Shown: one piece after another, positions 15,552 to 22,956 of the stretch
How positions within the stretch are numbered: the stretch's first letter is position 1
Layout of the letters: each line of letters begins with the position of its first letter
NCBI GenBank assembly: GCA_017515595.1
Contig: JAFWFL010000081.1
Coordinates: 1-33,639, forward strand
Direction of reading: 5' to 3'
DNA length: 33,639 bases
From: Coriobacteriales bacterium
GTDB lineage: Bacteria; Actinomycetota; Coriobacteriia; Coriobacteriales; UMGS124
Program-made: the position numbers and the translations under genes
Notes under the pieces: generated by a model
Database searches by the model: none
Told to the model about the DNA's origin: nothing
The model's input: only the letters and a program-made list of their open reading frames with translations

Positions 15552-15672
15552 AATACCTGTGAATTAGACGGTTCTTGTGGTAACAGGGGACATATCCCTG
15601 TTACCAATGGACAAAACCCCCGTCAAAGTGACTTACTAGCACTAGAATAACTGTATTTAGACGGTTCTTGTG
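15546..15672. repeat. Direct repeat of the uvrB end with an enclosed palindrome
   Basis: Copies 15546-15579 and 15640-15672 share CACTAGAATA and TAGACGGTTCTTGTG with few differences. The first copy contains the uvrB stop codon. Between them lies a 10-bp palindrome, GGTAACAGGG (15579-15588) with CCCTGTTACC (15596-15605). This looks like a local duplication that captured the gene end, or insertion of related repeat units. Confidence 0.65.
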
Positions 15673-15684
15673 ACAGGAGGAAAC

Positions 15685-15827
15685 CGGTTCTTTTGTCATC
15701 TTAATAGAAATATGAGAGAAGGGGCTGTTATACATTCCGTCCTGAGCGTTTTTATGAGGCGAAAGCGAAGGATGGTATGTATAACAGCCCCTTCTCTCAT
15801 ATTTCTATTAAGATGACAAAAGAACCG
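15685..15827. repeat. Long perfect hairpin with conserved 71-nt core, element A
   Basis: Arms 15685-15735 and 15777-15827 are complementary over 51 bp without mismatch. The stem continues past one T-T mismatch to 15743/15769. The inner 71 nt (15721-15791) match element B at 29090-29160 at 52 of 71 positions without gaps, and six differences are compensated base pairs. The 25-nt loop GAGCGTTTTTATGAGGCGAA plus AGCGA holds a GC-GAAA-GC mini-hairpin. The outer 36-bp arms have no counterpart in B. It could be a structured RNA or a single-strand DNA hairpin element. It is not a standard terminator. Confidence 0.8.
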
Positions 15828-15955
15828 TCCCAATGTCACCCGTTGGTGAGCAATGTGGCTGTTTCACATATGATTTGGTGCTTTTGGTTTTGGCGCTTAA
15901 AGACTCGGGTTTTGAGGTATGATAATATAACGTGATTTGAGTATTGAAAGACGGT

Positions 15956-15980
15956 AAAACCTATATATACCATAGGTTTT
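15956..15980 (+). promoter_or_regulatory. Inverted repeat in the mrp leader
   Basis: AAAACCTA (15956-15963) and TAGGTTTT (15973-15980) are a perfect 8-bp inverted repeat 25 nt before the ATG. A TATGATAAT sequence (15918-15926) upstream could be a -10. Whether this is an operator or an RNA hairpin is open. Confidence 0.35.
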
Positions 15981-16005
15981 CTGTAGAGGAGAGAAGGAGT
16001 TATTC

Positions 16006-16860
16006 ATGGATTCTCAGGAAGCACAAAACGCTGGACCAAAAAGAGCGGGCGATACCTCAAAGCTTGCACAGAATGATGCCAATACCGTTCGTCATGTTAT
16101 TGGCGTAGTTTCCGGCAAGGGCGGCGTTGGCAAGTCCCTCGTATCAGGCCTTATTGCTTGCAATGCCGCAAGACAGGGGCTTAAGGTTGGTATCATGGAT
16201 GCCGACATTACCGGTCCAACCATTCCTCATATGTTTGGTATTGAACACATGGGTCTGCGCGGTATCAACAACTTCATTCTTCCGGTTACCACAAAGACTG
16301 GTATTGAAGTTGTGTCCATCAACCTCATGCTCAAGAACCCAGATGATCCGGTTATCTGGCGTGGGCCTATGCTTGGTGGTGTTATTGAGCAGTTCTGGAA
16401 TGAAGTAATTTGGAGAGACCTCGACCTTCTCGTATGCGACATGCCTCCGGGAACCGGCGACGTAGCTCTGACCATGTTCCAAAGGCTCCCCATTGACGGC
16501 GTTGTTATTGTTTCGTCTCCTCAGGACCTTGTTGCAAACATTGTTGGCAAGGCAGTCAAGATGGCTCAGCAAATGAATATCCCGGTTCTAGGCATTGTTG
16601 AGAACATGTCATATGTTGAGTGCCCAGATTGCGGCAAGCGCATTGAGGTCTTTGGCAAGAGCAACATTGAGGAAGTTGCAGCACGCTATGGCCTTGATGT
16701 TCTGGCCCGCCTTCCCATGAATCCTGATTTTGCGAAACTCTGCGATGAAGGTCATGCAGAAGACATCCCCGAGCAGGGAATTGACGCTCAAAAGCTCATT
16801 GACAAAGCAGCCGAGAAAACCGCCTTTGCCGCAGTAGCCGGCGGCTGGTCTCTCGAGTAA
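16006..16860 (+). CDS. mrp: Mrp/NBP35-type P-loop ATPase, Fe-S carrier
   Basis: This 284-residue cytoplasmic protein is likely an iron-sulfur cluster carrier of the ApbC/Mrp group. The deviant Walker A motif SGKGGVGKS is at 36-44, DADITGP follows, and Walker B is in LLVCDMPPGTGD. A CPDC pair (C206 and C209) would bridge a cluster at the dimer interface. The N-terminal MIP18-like domain of some Mrp proteins is absent. AGAAGGAG lies just before the ATG. The flavoprotein gene starts 4 nt after its stop, which suggests translational coupling. Confidence 0.9.
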   Translation: MDSQEAQNAGPKRAGDTSKLAQNDANTVRHVIGVVSGKGGVGKSLVSGLIACNAARQGLKVGIMDADITGPTIPHMFGIEHMGLRGINNFILPVTTKTGIEVVSINLMLKNPDDPVIWRGPMLGGVIEQFWNEVIWRDLDLLVCDMPPGTGDVALTMFQRLPIDGVVIVSSPQDLVANIVGKAVKMAQQMNIPVLGIVENMSYVECPDCGKRIEVFGKSNIEEVAARYGLDVLARLPMNPDFAKLCDEGHAEDIPEQGIDAQKLIDKAAEKTAFAAVAGGWSLE

Positions 16861-16864
16861 TTTT

Positions 16865-18031
16865 ATGATTTATGACGTTATAGTGGTTGGCGCCGGAGCC
16901 TCAGGCCTCGTAGCAGCTATGTCTGCTGCCAAGAGGGGAGCCAGAGTTTGTATTCTGGAAGCAAAAAACTCCGCCGGAAAGTCAATCCTCACATCAGGAA
17001 ACGGCAGATGCAACTTTAGCAATGCAAATCTTGACGCCGGCCACTATAACGACCCAGAGTTTGTGACGACTGTTTTTGGCCCGAATCCAAAAGAAACAGT
17101 AACCAAGTTTTTTGAGAGCCTCGGTTTATGGTACATAACCGACGAAGAGGGAAGAATGTTTCCCCGCTCAAGAGCAGCGACCTCAGTTCTCAACGTAGTT
17201 ATGAACAGGGTTAAAGCCCTCGGGATAGAAATCCTTTATAACGCAAAAGTTCAGTACGCAGAACCGCCGCAAGACAAACAAGAATCCTGGAAAATCCATA
17301 CTGAAGAAGGCCAATGCTTCCAAGCCGGCAAAGTTATCTGGTGCGCCGGAGGAGGAAGCAGCAAATATCTCTCGAACCTAAAGCTCCCTGTAGTTCATGA
17401 GCAAAAAACTCTCTGCCCGTTAGCCGTAACTCCCAAGCCACCAAAATACCTTAACGGCGTTAGAGCATGGTGCCTCGTAACAGTTAGTGACAATCATAAA
17501 AAGATACTGTTCAAAGAAACAGGCGAAGTTCTCTGGCGTCCCTATGGCATCAGCGGAATAGTTATCTTTAACGCCTCACGCCTATCTCATCCGGGTGATA
17601 CCATAGAGCTCGATTTTGTTGAAGAAAAAAGCGAAGAAGAGCTCAAGAATGATCTCGACAAACGCCTTTTAACTTTTGATGATCGAAGCGACATCCAAAA
17701 AGACTTCCTGGAAGGTGTTCTACACCCCGCTCTGTCAGATTTCATAATGCACCTGCCCGGCGTCATCAAAGATAAGCACATCGACACGGCCTGTCTCGCA
17801 CACGCTCTCAAGCATTTAAACTACAAAATAGAGTCGCCCGCAGACACAGAGCACGCCCAAATCACCAAAGGCGGCTTAGACACCAAGTCCTTTGACGCCA
17901 ACACCATGTCTTCCTATGAATATCCCACCTTCTACGCCTGCGGAGAAGTCCTCAACATAGACGCCCCCTGCGGTGGCTACAACCTCTCCTGGGCCTGGCT
18001 CAGCGCTCTAAAAGCAGCGGACAGCATTTAA
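16865..18031 (+). CDS. HI0933/BaiN-type FAD-dependent oxidoreductase
   Basis: The 388-residue flavoprotein has an N-terminal Rossmann motif VVGAGASGLVAAMSAAKRG (about 7-25). The family signature SGNGRCNFSN follows at about 42-51, with a late CGEVLNIDAPCGGYNLSWAW that closes the FAD site. This matches the HI0933/YhiN group, which includes the bile-acid enzyme BaiN, but most members have no known substrate. It lacks its own Shine-Dalgarno site and follows mrp by 4 nt, so it is probably translated by coupling. The 231-bp element copy 2 starts 134 nt after its stop. Confidence 0.88.
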   Translation: MIYDVIVVGAGASGLVAAMSAAKRGARVCILEAKNSAGKSILTSGNGRCNFSNANLDAGHYNDPEFVTTVFGPNPKETVTKFFESLGLWYITDEEGRMFPRSRAATSVLNVVMNRVKALGIEILYNAKVQYAEPPQDKQESWKIHTEEGQCFQAGKVIWCAGGGSSKYLSNLKLPVVHEQKTLCPLAVTPKPPKYLNGVRAWCLVTVSDNHKKILFKETGEVLWRPYGISGIVIFNASRLSHPGDTIELDFVEEKSEEELKNDLDKRLLTFDDRSDIQKDFLEGVLHPALSDFIMHLPGVIKDKHIDTACLAHALKHLNYKIESPADTEHAQITKGGLDTKSFDANTMSSYEYPTFYACGEVLNIDAPCGGYNLSWAWLSALKAADSI

Positions 18032-18164
18032 CTTTCACTTTAAGGTGTGGTTGGCAAAGTACAGGCCAAACAGCCATCCTTAGGGAAAAGATCGCCTGCT
18101 GAACATTCAATTTAGCATTCCCTTGAGGGAAAGACAGTCTAAAGGGGCAAATGAGGTGTATATT

Positions 18165-18395
18165 TTTGCGCAAAAAACTAACCTAATTTTGACCACAAAT
18201 TTTGAATGTGTGACTAAAAAGAGCTAAATCAAAGCAAAAATCTCAATAGCCGAGAAACTCTCAAAAAGCGTTAGTCTTTTTACCTGCGAGTTCTTCTCGG
18301 CAGATATATTTGATTGTGGGAAAAAGCATGGATGAAGTGCAAAATGGTCACACATTCAAAATTTGTGGCAAAAATCAGGTTGTTTTTTTGCGCAA
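18165..18395. repeat. 231-bp imperfect palindromic element, copy 2
   Basis: It has the same length and layout as copy 1 at 3377-3607. Ends are TTTGCGCAAA and TTTTGCGCAA. Inverted arms run GACCACAAATTTTGAATGTG (from 18191) and 18346-18368, and the 53-nt core 18249-18301 is closed by GCCGAGAA/TTCTCGGC. Outside the arms, its two ends match each other (about 16 of 20 inner positions) better than they match copy 1. It lies between convergent genes, the flavoprotein (plus) and the barstar-DUF1846 gene (minus). The remainder of 18032-18487 shows no gene. Confidence 0.75.
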
Positions 18396-18487
18396 CAAAT
18401 ATAATAAGAACCTTCGCCCACAGTCCTATCCTGAGATTGGCCTTATCTTTGTACTTGGGTTGACAAGAAGACTCAAAGCAAGGTTTT

Positions 18488-20287
18488 TTACCTGTGATAA
18501 TAAGAGTGCCTCTCGAACTTGGGCTCGCAGCAAACGTTGATGCCCAAATTGCGGTAGGTCTTCTCGTCAGCGGAGCCTATGATGACCGAGAAATAGGCGT
18601 CGCAGCCTTTAAGCTGGTCGGCTACTTCGATTACTTTGGCAGCAAGTGGGTTCATAGCAGAGCTGATGGAGAGTGCTATGAGCGTTTCGTCAGAGTGAAG
18701 ACGGGGGTTAATACTGTTAAGATGCTCGGTCTTAAGCTTGCAGATAGGTGAGAGTGCGGTTTCGCTTACTACGAGTACGTCATCATCAACTCCCGCAAGA
18801 TGCTTAAGCGCGTTCAGCAAGAGGCTTGAGGCGGCTCCTAAGAGGTCGCTTGTCTTGCCGGTGATAACTGTACCGTCGGGGAGAAGCATGGCGCCTGCGG
18901 GAGCTCCCGTGGCTTCTTCTTTTGCAAGAGCGGCAGCGTGTGCGGGGTTGTAATTGACTGTGACGCCGGCCTGGTTCATAAGAAGTTCGATCTTGGTAAT
19001 GGCAGCTTCGCCCAAGCCGGTACGCTTAAAGTTAACAACTTCATGGAAGTAGCGGCGCACAATCTCGTTGCGTGCAGCTTCGCAAACAGCGTCATCATCT
19101 GTGATGCAGAAGCCAACCATGTTAACGCCCATATCAGTGGGCGATTGGTACGGACTCGTGCCCATGATGTGCTCCATCATGGCTTTAAGAACCGGGAACG
19201 TCTCGACATCGCGGTTGTAGTTAACGGTGACCTGGTTATAAGCATTCAGATGGAAGGGTTCAATAATATTGCGGTCATCAAGATCTGCGGTTGCGGCCTC
19301 ATAGGCAATGTTTACCGGGTGAAGCAGCGGGAGGTTCCAAACAGGGAACGTCTCGAACTTTGCATAGCCAGCAGCGATACCGCGCTTGTGCTCGTGATAC
19401 AGCTGAGACAAGCATGTTGCAAGCTTGCCTGAGCCGGGGCCGGGAGCGGTGACTACAACAAGCGGACGGGTTGTCTCGATATAATCGTTTTTACCAAAGC
19501 CTTCATCGCTTACAATGTGATCAACGTCGGCGGGGTATCCGTCAATGAGATAATGCTTAAAGCACTTGATGCCCAAAGCGGCCAAGCGGGTAACAAATGC
19601 TGCGGCGTGCGGTTGTCCGGTAAAGTGGGTAATGACAACGCTGCCCACATAAAAGCCCATACTCTGGAAAATATCAATAAGGCGGAGAAGATCTTCGTCA
19701 TAGGTGATGCCAATATCGCTCCTGCGCTTGCCGCGCTCAATGTCTTCTGCGCTGATAGCAACAACAATTTCGACAACGTCGCTCATGCTCTGAAGCATTC
19801 TGATTTTTGCGTCAGGCTCAAAACCGGGGAGAACGCGCGAGGCGTGGTTATCATCAAAGAGTTTGCCGCCAAATTCGAGATAAAGCTTGCCGCCAAACGT
19901 GTTAATGCGCTCGCGAATGTGCTCGGCCTGCATCTCGATGTATTTGGCATTGTCAAACCCTATGCGCATATGTCCTCCCTTATAAGGATTTGTATCTGAA
20001 GCTTCAGGAGCAGAATTGTCTGATTGAATGTTTACCGTCACTGCGTTGTTAAAGTGTGAGACTCGCGTTATGACTCTGCAGAATTTATCAAACCATACGG
20101 TATTACCGTCTCCTGAATGGGAGCGAATCACGTTTATGGTAACAGGATCAGAGATGTCTTCGAGACAATCAGCGAGAGCGGCAAAGTTTGCGCCGTAATA
20201 TGAGGGGAAATTGAGTTCCTTGGCGAGAAGCTCATGAATGGCAGAAGTATCTGTTGTCTCTTGTTCACGAATGGTTATGACATGCAT
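18488..20287 (-). CDS. Barstar domain fused in frame to a DUF1846 (UPF0371) protein
   Basis: Residues 1-89 of this 599-residue product are barstar-like: HELLAKELNFPSYYGANF then AALADCLEDI aligns with the barnase-binding helix and loop of barstar. Barstar Asp39 is kept as D40 and Tyr29 as Y30, but Asp35, Trp38 and Glu76 are A36, A39 and R75. A short linker (90-106) leads to M107, where a complete DUF1846 protein (493 residues) begins with MRIGFDNAKYIEMQAEHIRE. DUF1846 has known structures but no established function. No stop separates the parts, and a Shine-Dalgarno site inside the linker could also start DUF1846 alone. AAGGAAGG lies 9 nt before the first ATG. It follows the barnase gene by 38 nt on the same strand, so it should supply immunity. 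Confidence 0.85.
   Translation of the reverse strand: MHVITIREQETTDTSAIHELLAKELNFPSYYGANFAALADCLEDISDPVTINVIRSHSGDGNTVWFDKFCRVITRVSHFNNAVTVNIQSDNSAPEASDTNPYKGGHMRIGFDNAKYIEMQAEHIRERINTFGGKLYLEFGGKLFDDNHASRVLPGFEPDAKIRMLQSMSDVVEIVVAISAEDIERGKRRSDIGITYDEDLLRLIDIFQSMGFYVGSVVITHFTGQPHAAAFVTRLAALGIKCFKHYLIDGYPADVDHIVSDEGFGKNDYIETTRPLVVVTAPGPGSGKLATCLSQLYHEHKRGIAAGYAKFETFPVWNLPLLHPVNIAYEAATADLDDRNIIEPFHLNAYNQVTVNYNRDVETFPVLKAMMEHIMGTSPYQSPTDMGVNMVGFCITDDDAVCEAARNEIVRRYFHEVVNFKRTGLGEAAITKIELLMNQAGVTVNYNPAHAAALAKEEATGAPAGAMLLPDGTVITGKTSDLLGAASSLLLNALKHLAGVDDDVLVVSETALSPICKLKTEHLNSINPRLHSDETLIALSISSAMNPLAAKVIEVADQLKGCDAYFSVIIGSADEKTYRNLGINVCCEPKFERHSYYHR
19967..19979 (-). promoter_or_regulatory. Internal Shine-Dalgarno site and start for DUF1846
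   Basis: On the minus strand GGGAGG (19979-19974) lies 4 nt before an in-frame ATG (19969-19967). The site is itself translated as Lys-Gly-Gly-His in the fused frame. Initiation here would give a 493-residue protein of normal DUF1846 length. The gene may thus yield both a fusion and a free DUF1846 protein. Confidence 0.6.
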
Positions 20288-20325
20288 TATGGTGCGCCTT
20301 CCTTAGCAAAACGTCAGAGGTTTAC

Positions 20326-20943
20326 TTAGTAAAGCTGTTCAAAAGTTTTATAGTGGTCATTGGTATAGAAAATGAGGCCGTCGTTTGAATAGACAATGCG
20401 CTCAGAACCTCTGAATCCACCGTGATAGTTGATGTCGCATTCTTTCCATGTGCGTCCCGTCGCGCTTGGGAGAATTCCGTCGTCGTTATAAAAAGGCCCG
20501 CCGCCAATGCTTTTGCCCGGGCATACCTCGTCAAGATTCCCCTCTGATGCGACCCATCCGGCTTGCTTAGCCTTTGTTTTGGATATAAAGTTCGAAGGAA
20601 GCCTATTATAGGTATGAATATACAGGGCAACTTCTTCTTTTGAAGTATAGGTGCCGTTTTTCTTGACTTTAATTTGAGTCTGAGAAGAAGATGGCTGAGA
20701 GTTACTGCCAGAAGATGAAGAGCCTTTTGAAGCGCTTTCTTTTGACTTTTTGTCTGAGGAATTATCTGTTTGTGTAGTGGATTTGGTTTTTGCATTTACT
20801 TGAAGCGCAGAACTGTTTGCCGAGTCAGCTGCAGGTGAGCTTAAGCATCCCGTGAGAGCTAAACAGCCTGCAATAAGACCGCAAGCTAGAACAAAAGATA
20901 CCGCATAAGAAAAAAGCCTGAATGCTTTATCTAAGAAACTCAT
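20326..20943 (-). CDS. Lipoprotein-anchored barnase-family ribonuclease
   Basis: The C-terminal 105 residues of this 205-residue protein align without gaps to barnase at a constant offset of 95. Catalytic and substrate residues are all kept: K122 (Lys27), E168 (Glu73), R178 (Arg83), R182 (Arg87) and H197 (His102), with GWVASEGNL, PGKSIGG, GRTWKECDINY and DHYKTF. Barnase Arg59, which contacts barstar, is D154. The N-terminus has a hydrophobic helix (about 8-31) ending in the lipobox LTGC (C33), then a Ser/Thr/Lys-rich linker (about 38-95), so the nuclease should be held outside the membrane. ATG 20943 has AAGGAGG 5-6 nt upstream. Like barnase it would cleave RNA after guanosine; the target is unknown. 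Confidence 0.92.
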   Translation of the reverse strand: MSFLDKAFRLFSYAVSFVLACGLIAGCLALTGCLSSPAADSANSSALQVNAKTKSTTQTDNSSDKKSKESASKGSSSSGSNSQPSSSQTQIKVKKNGTYTSKEEVALYIHTYNRLPSNFISKTKAKQAGWVASEGNLDEVCPGKSIGGGPFYNDDGILPSATGRTWKECDINYHGGFRGSERIVYSNDGLIFYTNDHYKTFEQLY

Positions 20944-20967
20944 AATGCCTCCTTCTTTAATGTGTGC

Positions 20968-20973
20968 ATTATA
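20968..20973 (-). promoter_or_regulatory. Putative -10 box of the barnase-barstar operon
   Basis: The minus strand reads TATAAT (20973-20968) 25 nt before the barnase ATG and downstream of the cstA terminator. The -35 region at 17 nt (TACTCA) is poor, so it may need an activator or another sigma factor. Confidence 0.4.
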
Positions 20974-21027
20974 GCCGTAACAGATTCGCATGAGTAGCAC
21001 AAATCCAAAGGAAGCTCATACATAACA

Positions 21028-21060
21028 AAAGCCGGGCTTGCGTTTAGCAAACCCGGCTTT
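21028..21060 (-). terminator. Terminator after cstA
   Basis: On the minus strand AAAGCCGGG and CCCGGCTTT form a 9-bp stem with inner TGC/GCA pairs and a short T-rich tail. It separates cstA from the barnase gene. It is nearly symmetrical, but no plus-strand gene feeds into it. Confidence 0.8.
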
Positions 21061-21084
21061 AAAAAACGTTATGGTTAAACGTTA

Positions 21085-22881
21085 TTATGCAGAATGAGCA
21101 CCTGCAGCAGGCTTCTTGCCAAAGACAATCTTAGCACCCTTCATTGCAAGAACAATGGCGAGTACAAAGAGGAGAACGGCAATAATGAGCTGGAGCAGCG
21201 GAGCAACAACGTCTGCGGGACCTGCCATAAGGGCGGTAATCTTTTGCCAAATGGTGATGCAGAGAGATGTCAGGGTAACAATGAGCATGAAGACCATTGG
21301 TATATAGAACATCTTGTTGTTGCGGCCAATGTTGCCAAGCCAGGCGCAAACTGCAAGCAAAGCAAGGGCAGCAAGGAGCTGGTTAGCAGCACCAAAGAGC
21401 GGCCAAATGATGGTGTAACCGGTCATACCAAGCCAAATGCCAAGGACAACGGTAATAACGGTTGCAACATACTTGTTAGCAAAGAAAGCACGAACGCCGC
21501 TTACGTCCTTCTCGGACTGGCCGGCAGGAATAAAGAGTTCCTGGAACATATAACGGCCAAGACGGGTTGCGGTGTCGAGAGAAGTCAGGCAGAATGCAGA
21601 AACTGCAAGGATAAGCAGAGCGTAAGCAACGCTTACAAAGTCAGCATTCTCAAGACCGGGGATGGTGCCGAGCATCTGAGAAAGACCGGTTGCAAAGACG
21701 GCGGTTGGAGAAGCAATGTCGCCGGCCCTGTAGGTGGTCCATACAAAAGCAACTGCGCAAAGAGAAATAACAGCAAGAACGCACTCGATAAGCATGCCGC
21801 CGTAACCAATGGGCTGAGCGTGCTTCTCGTTGTCGATCTGCTTAGAGGTGGTGCCGGAAGATACCAGGCTGTGGAAACCGGAGATGGCGCCGCAGGCGAT
21901 GGTGATGAAGAGTGCGGGGAACAGGAAGCCGGAAGCTGCAGCCTTGTTAAGCTTGGCAACTCCGTCTACGAGAATAGCATTGCCTTCTGCGTCAACAGCG
22001 GCGTTGCTTGCGGTGAAGCCGGTGAATGCCGGGATGTCAAGGTTGCTTGCATTGCCGGTAAGGCTTGCACCAATGATGGCGATGATAGCAATAACAATCA
22101 TGCCATAAAGCAGGTAGCTGCTCAGGTAGTCACGAGGCTGGAGAAGTACCCAAACCGGTGCTACAGAAGCAATAAGGATGTAAACACCAAGGATGATCAT
22201 CCAGGTGGTGTAGTCAAGAGCAATGAACGGCATGTTGTAACCGGCAGCTACAACAACAATGATGATTGCAATGGCAATGCCTACATTGGCAGCAGTGGAG
22301 AGCTTTTTCCCACGAAGCGCAAGACCCCAGATAACTGCTACAACAATGAAGAGAATAGAAATCATTGCGGTGCGCTCATTGGCAAGATTGGTTGCATCAG
22401 ATGCAGTTGCGGAAACTGCAAATGTGTTGGCAACAATCGAGGCAAAAGCGGCAACAACAAGAACGAGTGTCAGATAAGCAAAGATGCAGAAGAGCTTCTT
22501 TGCGGTGTCGTCAATGTTCTGTGCAACAACGGTTGCAAGTGTTTGGCCCTTATGACGGATAGATGCAAAGAGAGCACCAAAGTCATGCATAGCGCCAAAG
22601 AAAACGCCACCAATAAGTACCCACAAAAGAACGGGGACCCAACCAAATACGGCAGCCTGGATAGGGCCGTTGATGGGGCCGGCGCCTGCGATGGATGAGA
22701 AGTGGTGACCCAAAACCACATAAGGCGGTGCGGGCACGTAGTCAATTCCATCTTCAAGCTCATGGGCAGGCGTAGGCCTACTGGGGTCGATACCCCATTG
22801 CTTCGCCAGCCAGCCGCCGTAGAGGAAATACCCTGCGACGAGGACAGCGATGGCAATGAGCAAGATGATCATCGCGTTCAT
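21085..22881 (-). CDS. cstA: Carbon starvation protein A, peptide/pyruvate transporter
   Basis: This 598-residue protein has about 15-16 membrane helices. The CstA signature is clear near the N-terminus: VPAPPYVVLGHHFSSIAGAGPINGP in pieces at about 50-75, then GGVFFGAMHDFGALFAS. Family members carry peptides or pyruvate into the cell by proton symport. GGAGG lies 11 nt before the ATG, slightly far. A gene of unknown function ends 75 nt upstream on the same strand and probably shares the transcript. The whole reading frame also leaves a long antisense open frame, which I treat as a shadow. Confidence 0.93.
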   Translation of the reverse strand: MNAMIILLIAIAVLVAGYFLYGGWLAKQWGIDPSRPTPAHELEDGIDYVPAPPYVVLGHHFSSIAGAGPINGPIQAAVFGWVPVLLWVLIGGVFFGAMHDFGALFASIRHKGQTLATVVAQNIDDTAKKLFCIFAYLTLVLVVAAFASIVANTFAVSATASDATNLANERTAMISILFIVVAVIWGLALRGKKLSTAANVGIAIAIIIVVVAAGYNMPFIALDYTTWMIILGVYILIASVAPVWVLLQPRDYLSSYLLYGMIVIAIIAIIGASLTGNASNLDIPAFTGFTASNAAVDAEGNAILVDGVAKLNKAAASGFLFPALFITIACGAISGFHSLVSSGTTSKQIDNEKHAQPIGYGGMLIECVLAVISLCAVAFVWTTYRAGDIASPTAVFATGLSQMLGTIPGLENADFVSVAYALLILAVSAFCLTSLDTATRLGRYMFQELFIPAGQSEKDVSGVRAFFANKYVATVITVVLGIWLGMTGYTIIWPLFGAANQLLAALALLAVCAWLGNIGRNNKMFYIPMVFMLIVTLTSLCITIWQKITALMAGPADVVAPLLQLIIAVLLFVLAIVLAMKGAKIVFGKKPAAGAHSA

Positions 22882-22956
22882 CGAAACCTAATCCTCCTAA
22901 ATCGAACGTTTAAACCTATTTTGCCGCAGAGGGCGCATACCCTTGCAGCTGACCCG

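Noticed and set aside
15685-15827. Hairpin A as an ordinary rho-independent terminator
   Set aside because: The stem is far longer than usual, the loop is conserved and large, and no T-run follows the stem.
18310-18540. A 76-codon plus-strand frame at the end of the second 231-bp element
   Set aside because: Its sequence comes from the inverted arm of the repeat and then the antisense of DUF1846; no protein-like conservation between the two element copies.
21094-22698. A 534-codon open frame antisense to cstA
   Set aside because: It is Asn/Cys/Lys-rich with no domain, lies fully within a clear cstA, and has no ribosome site or homologous pattern; it is a by-product of cstA codon use.
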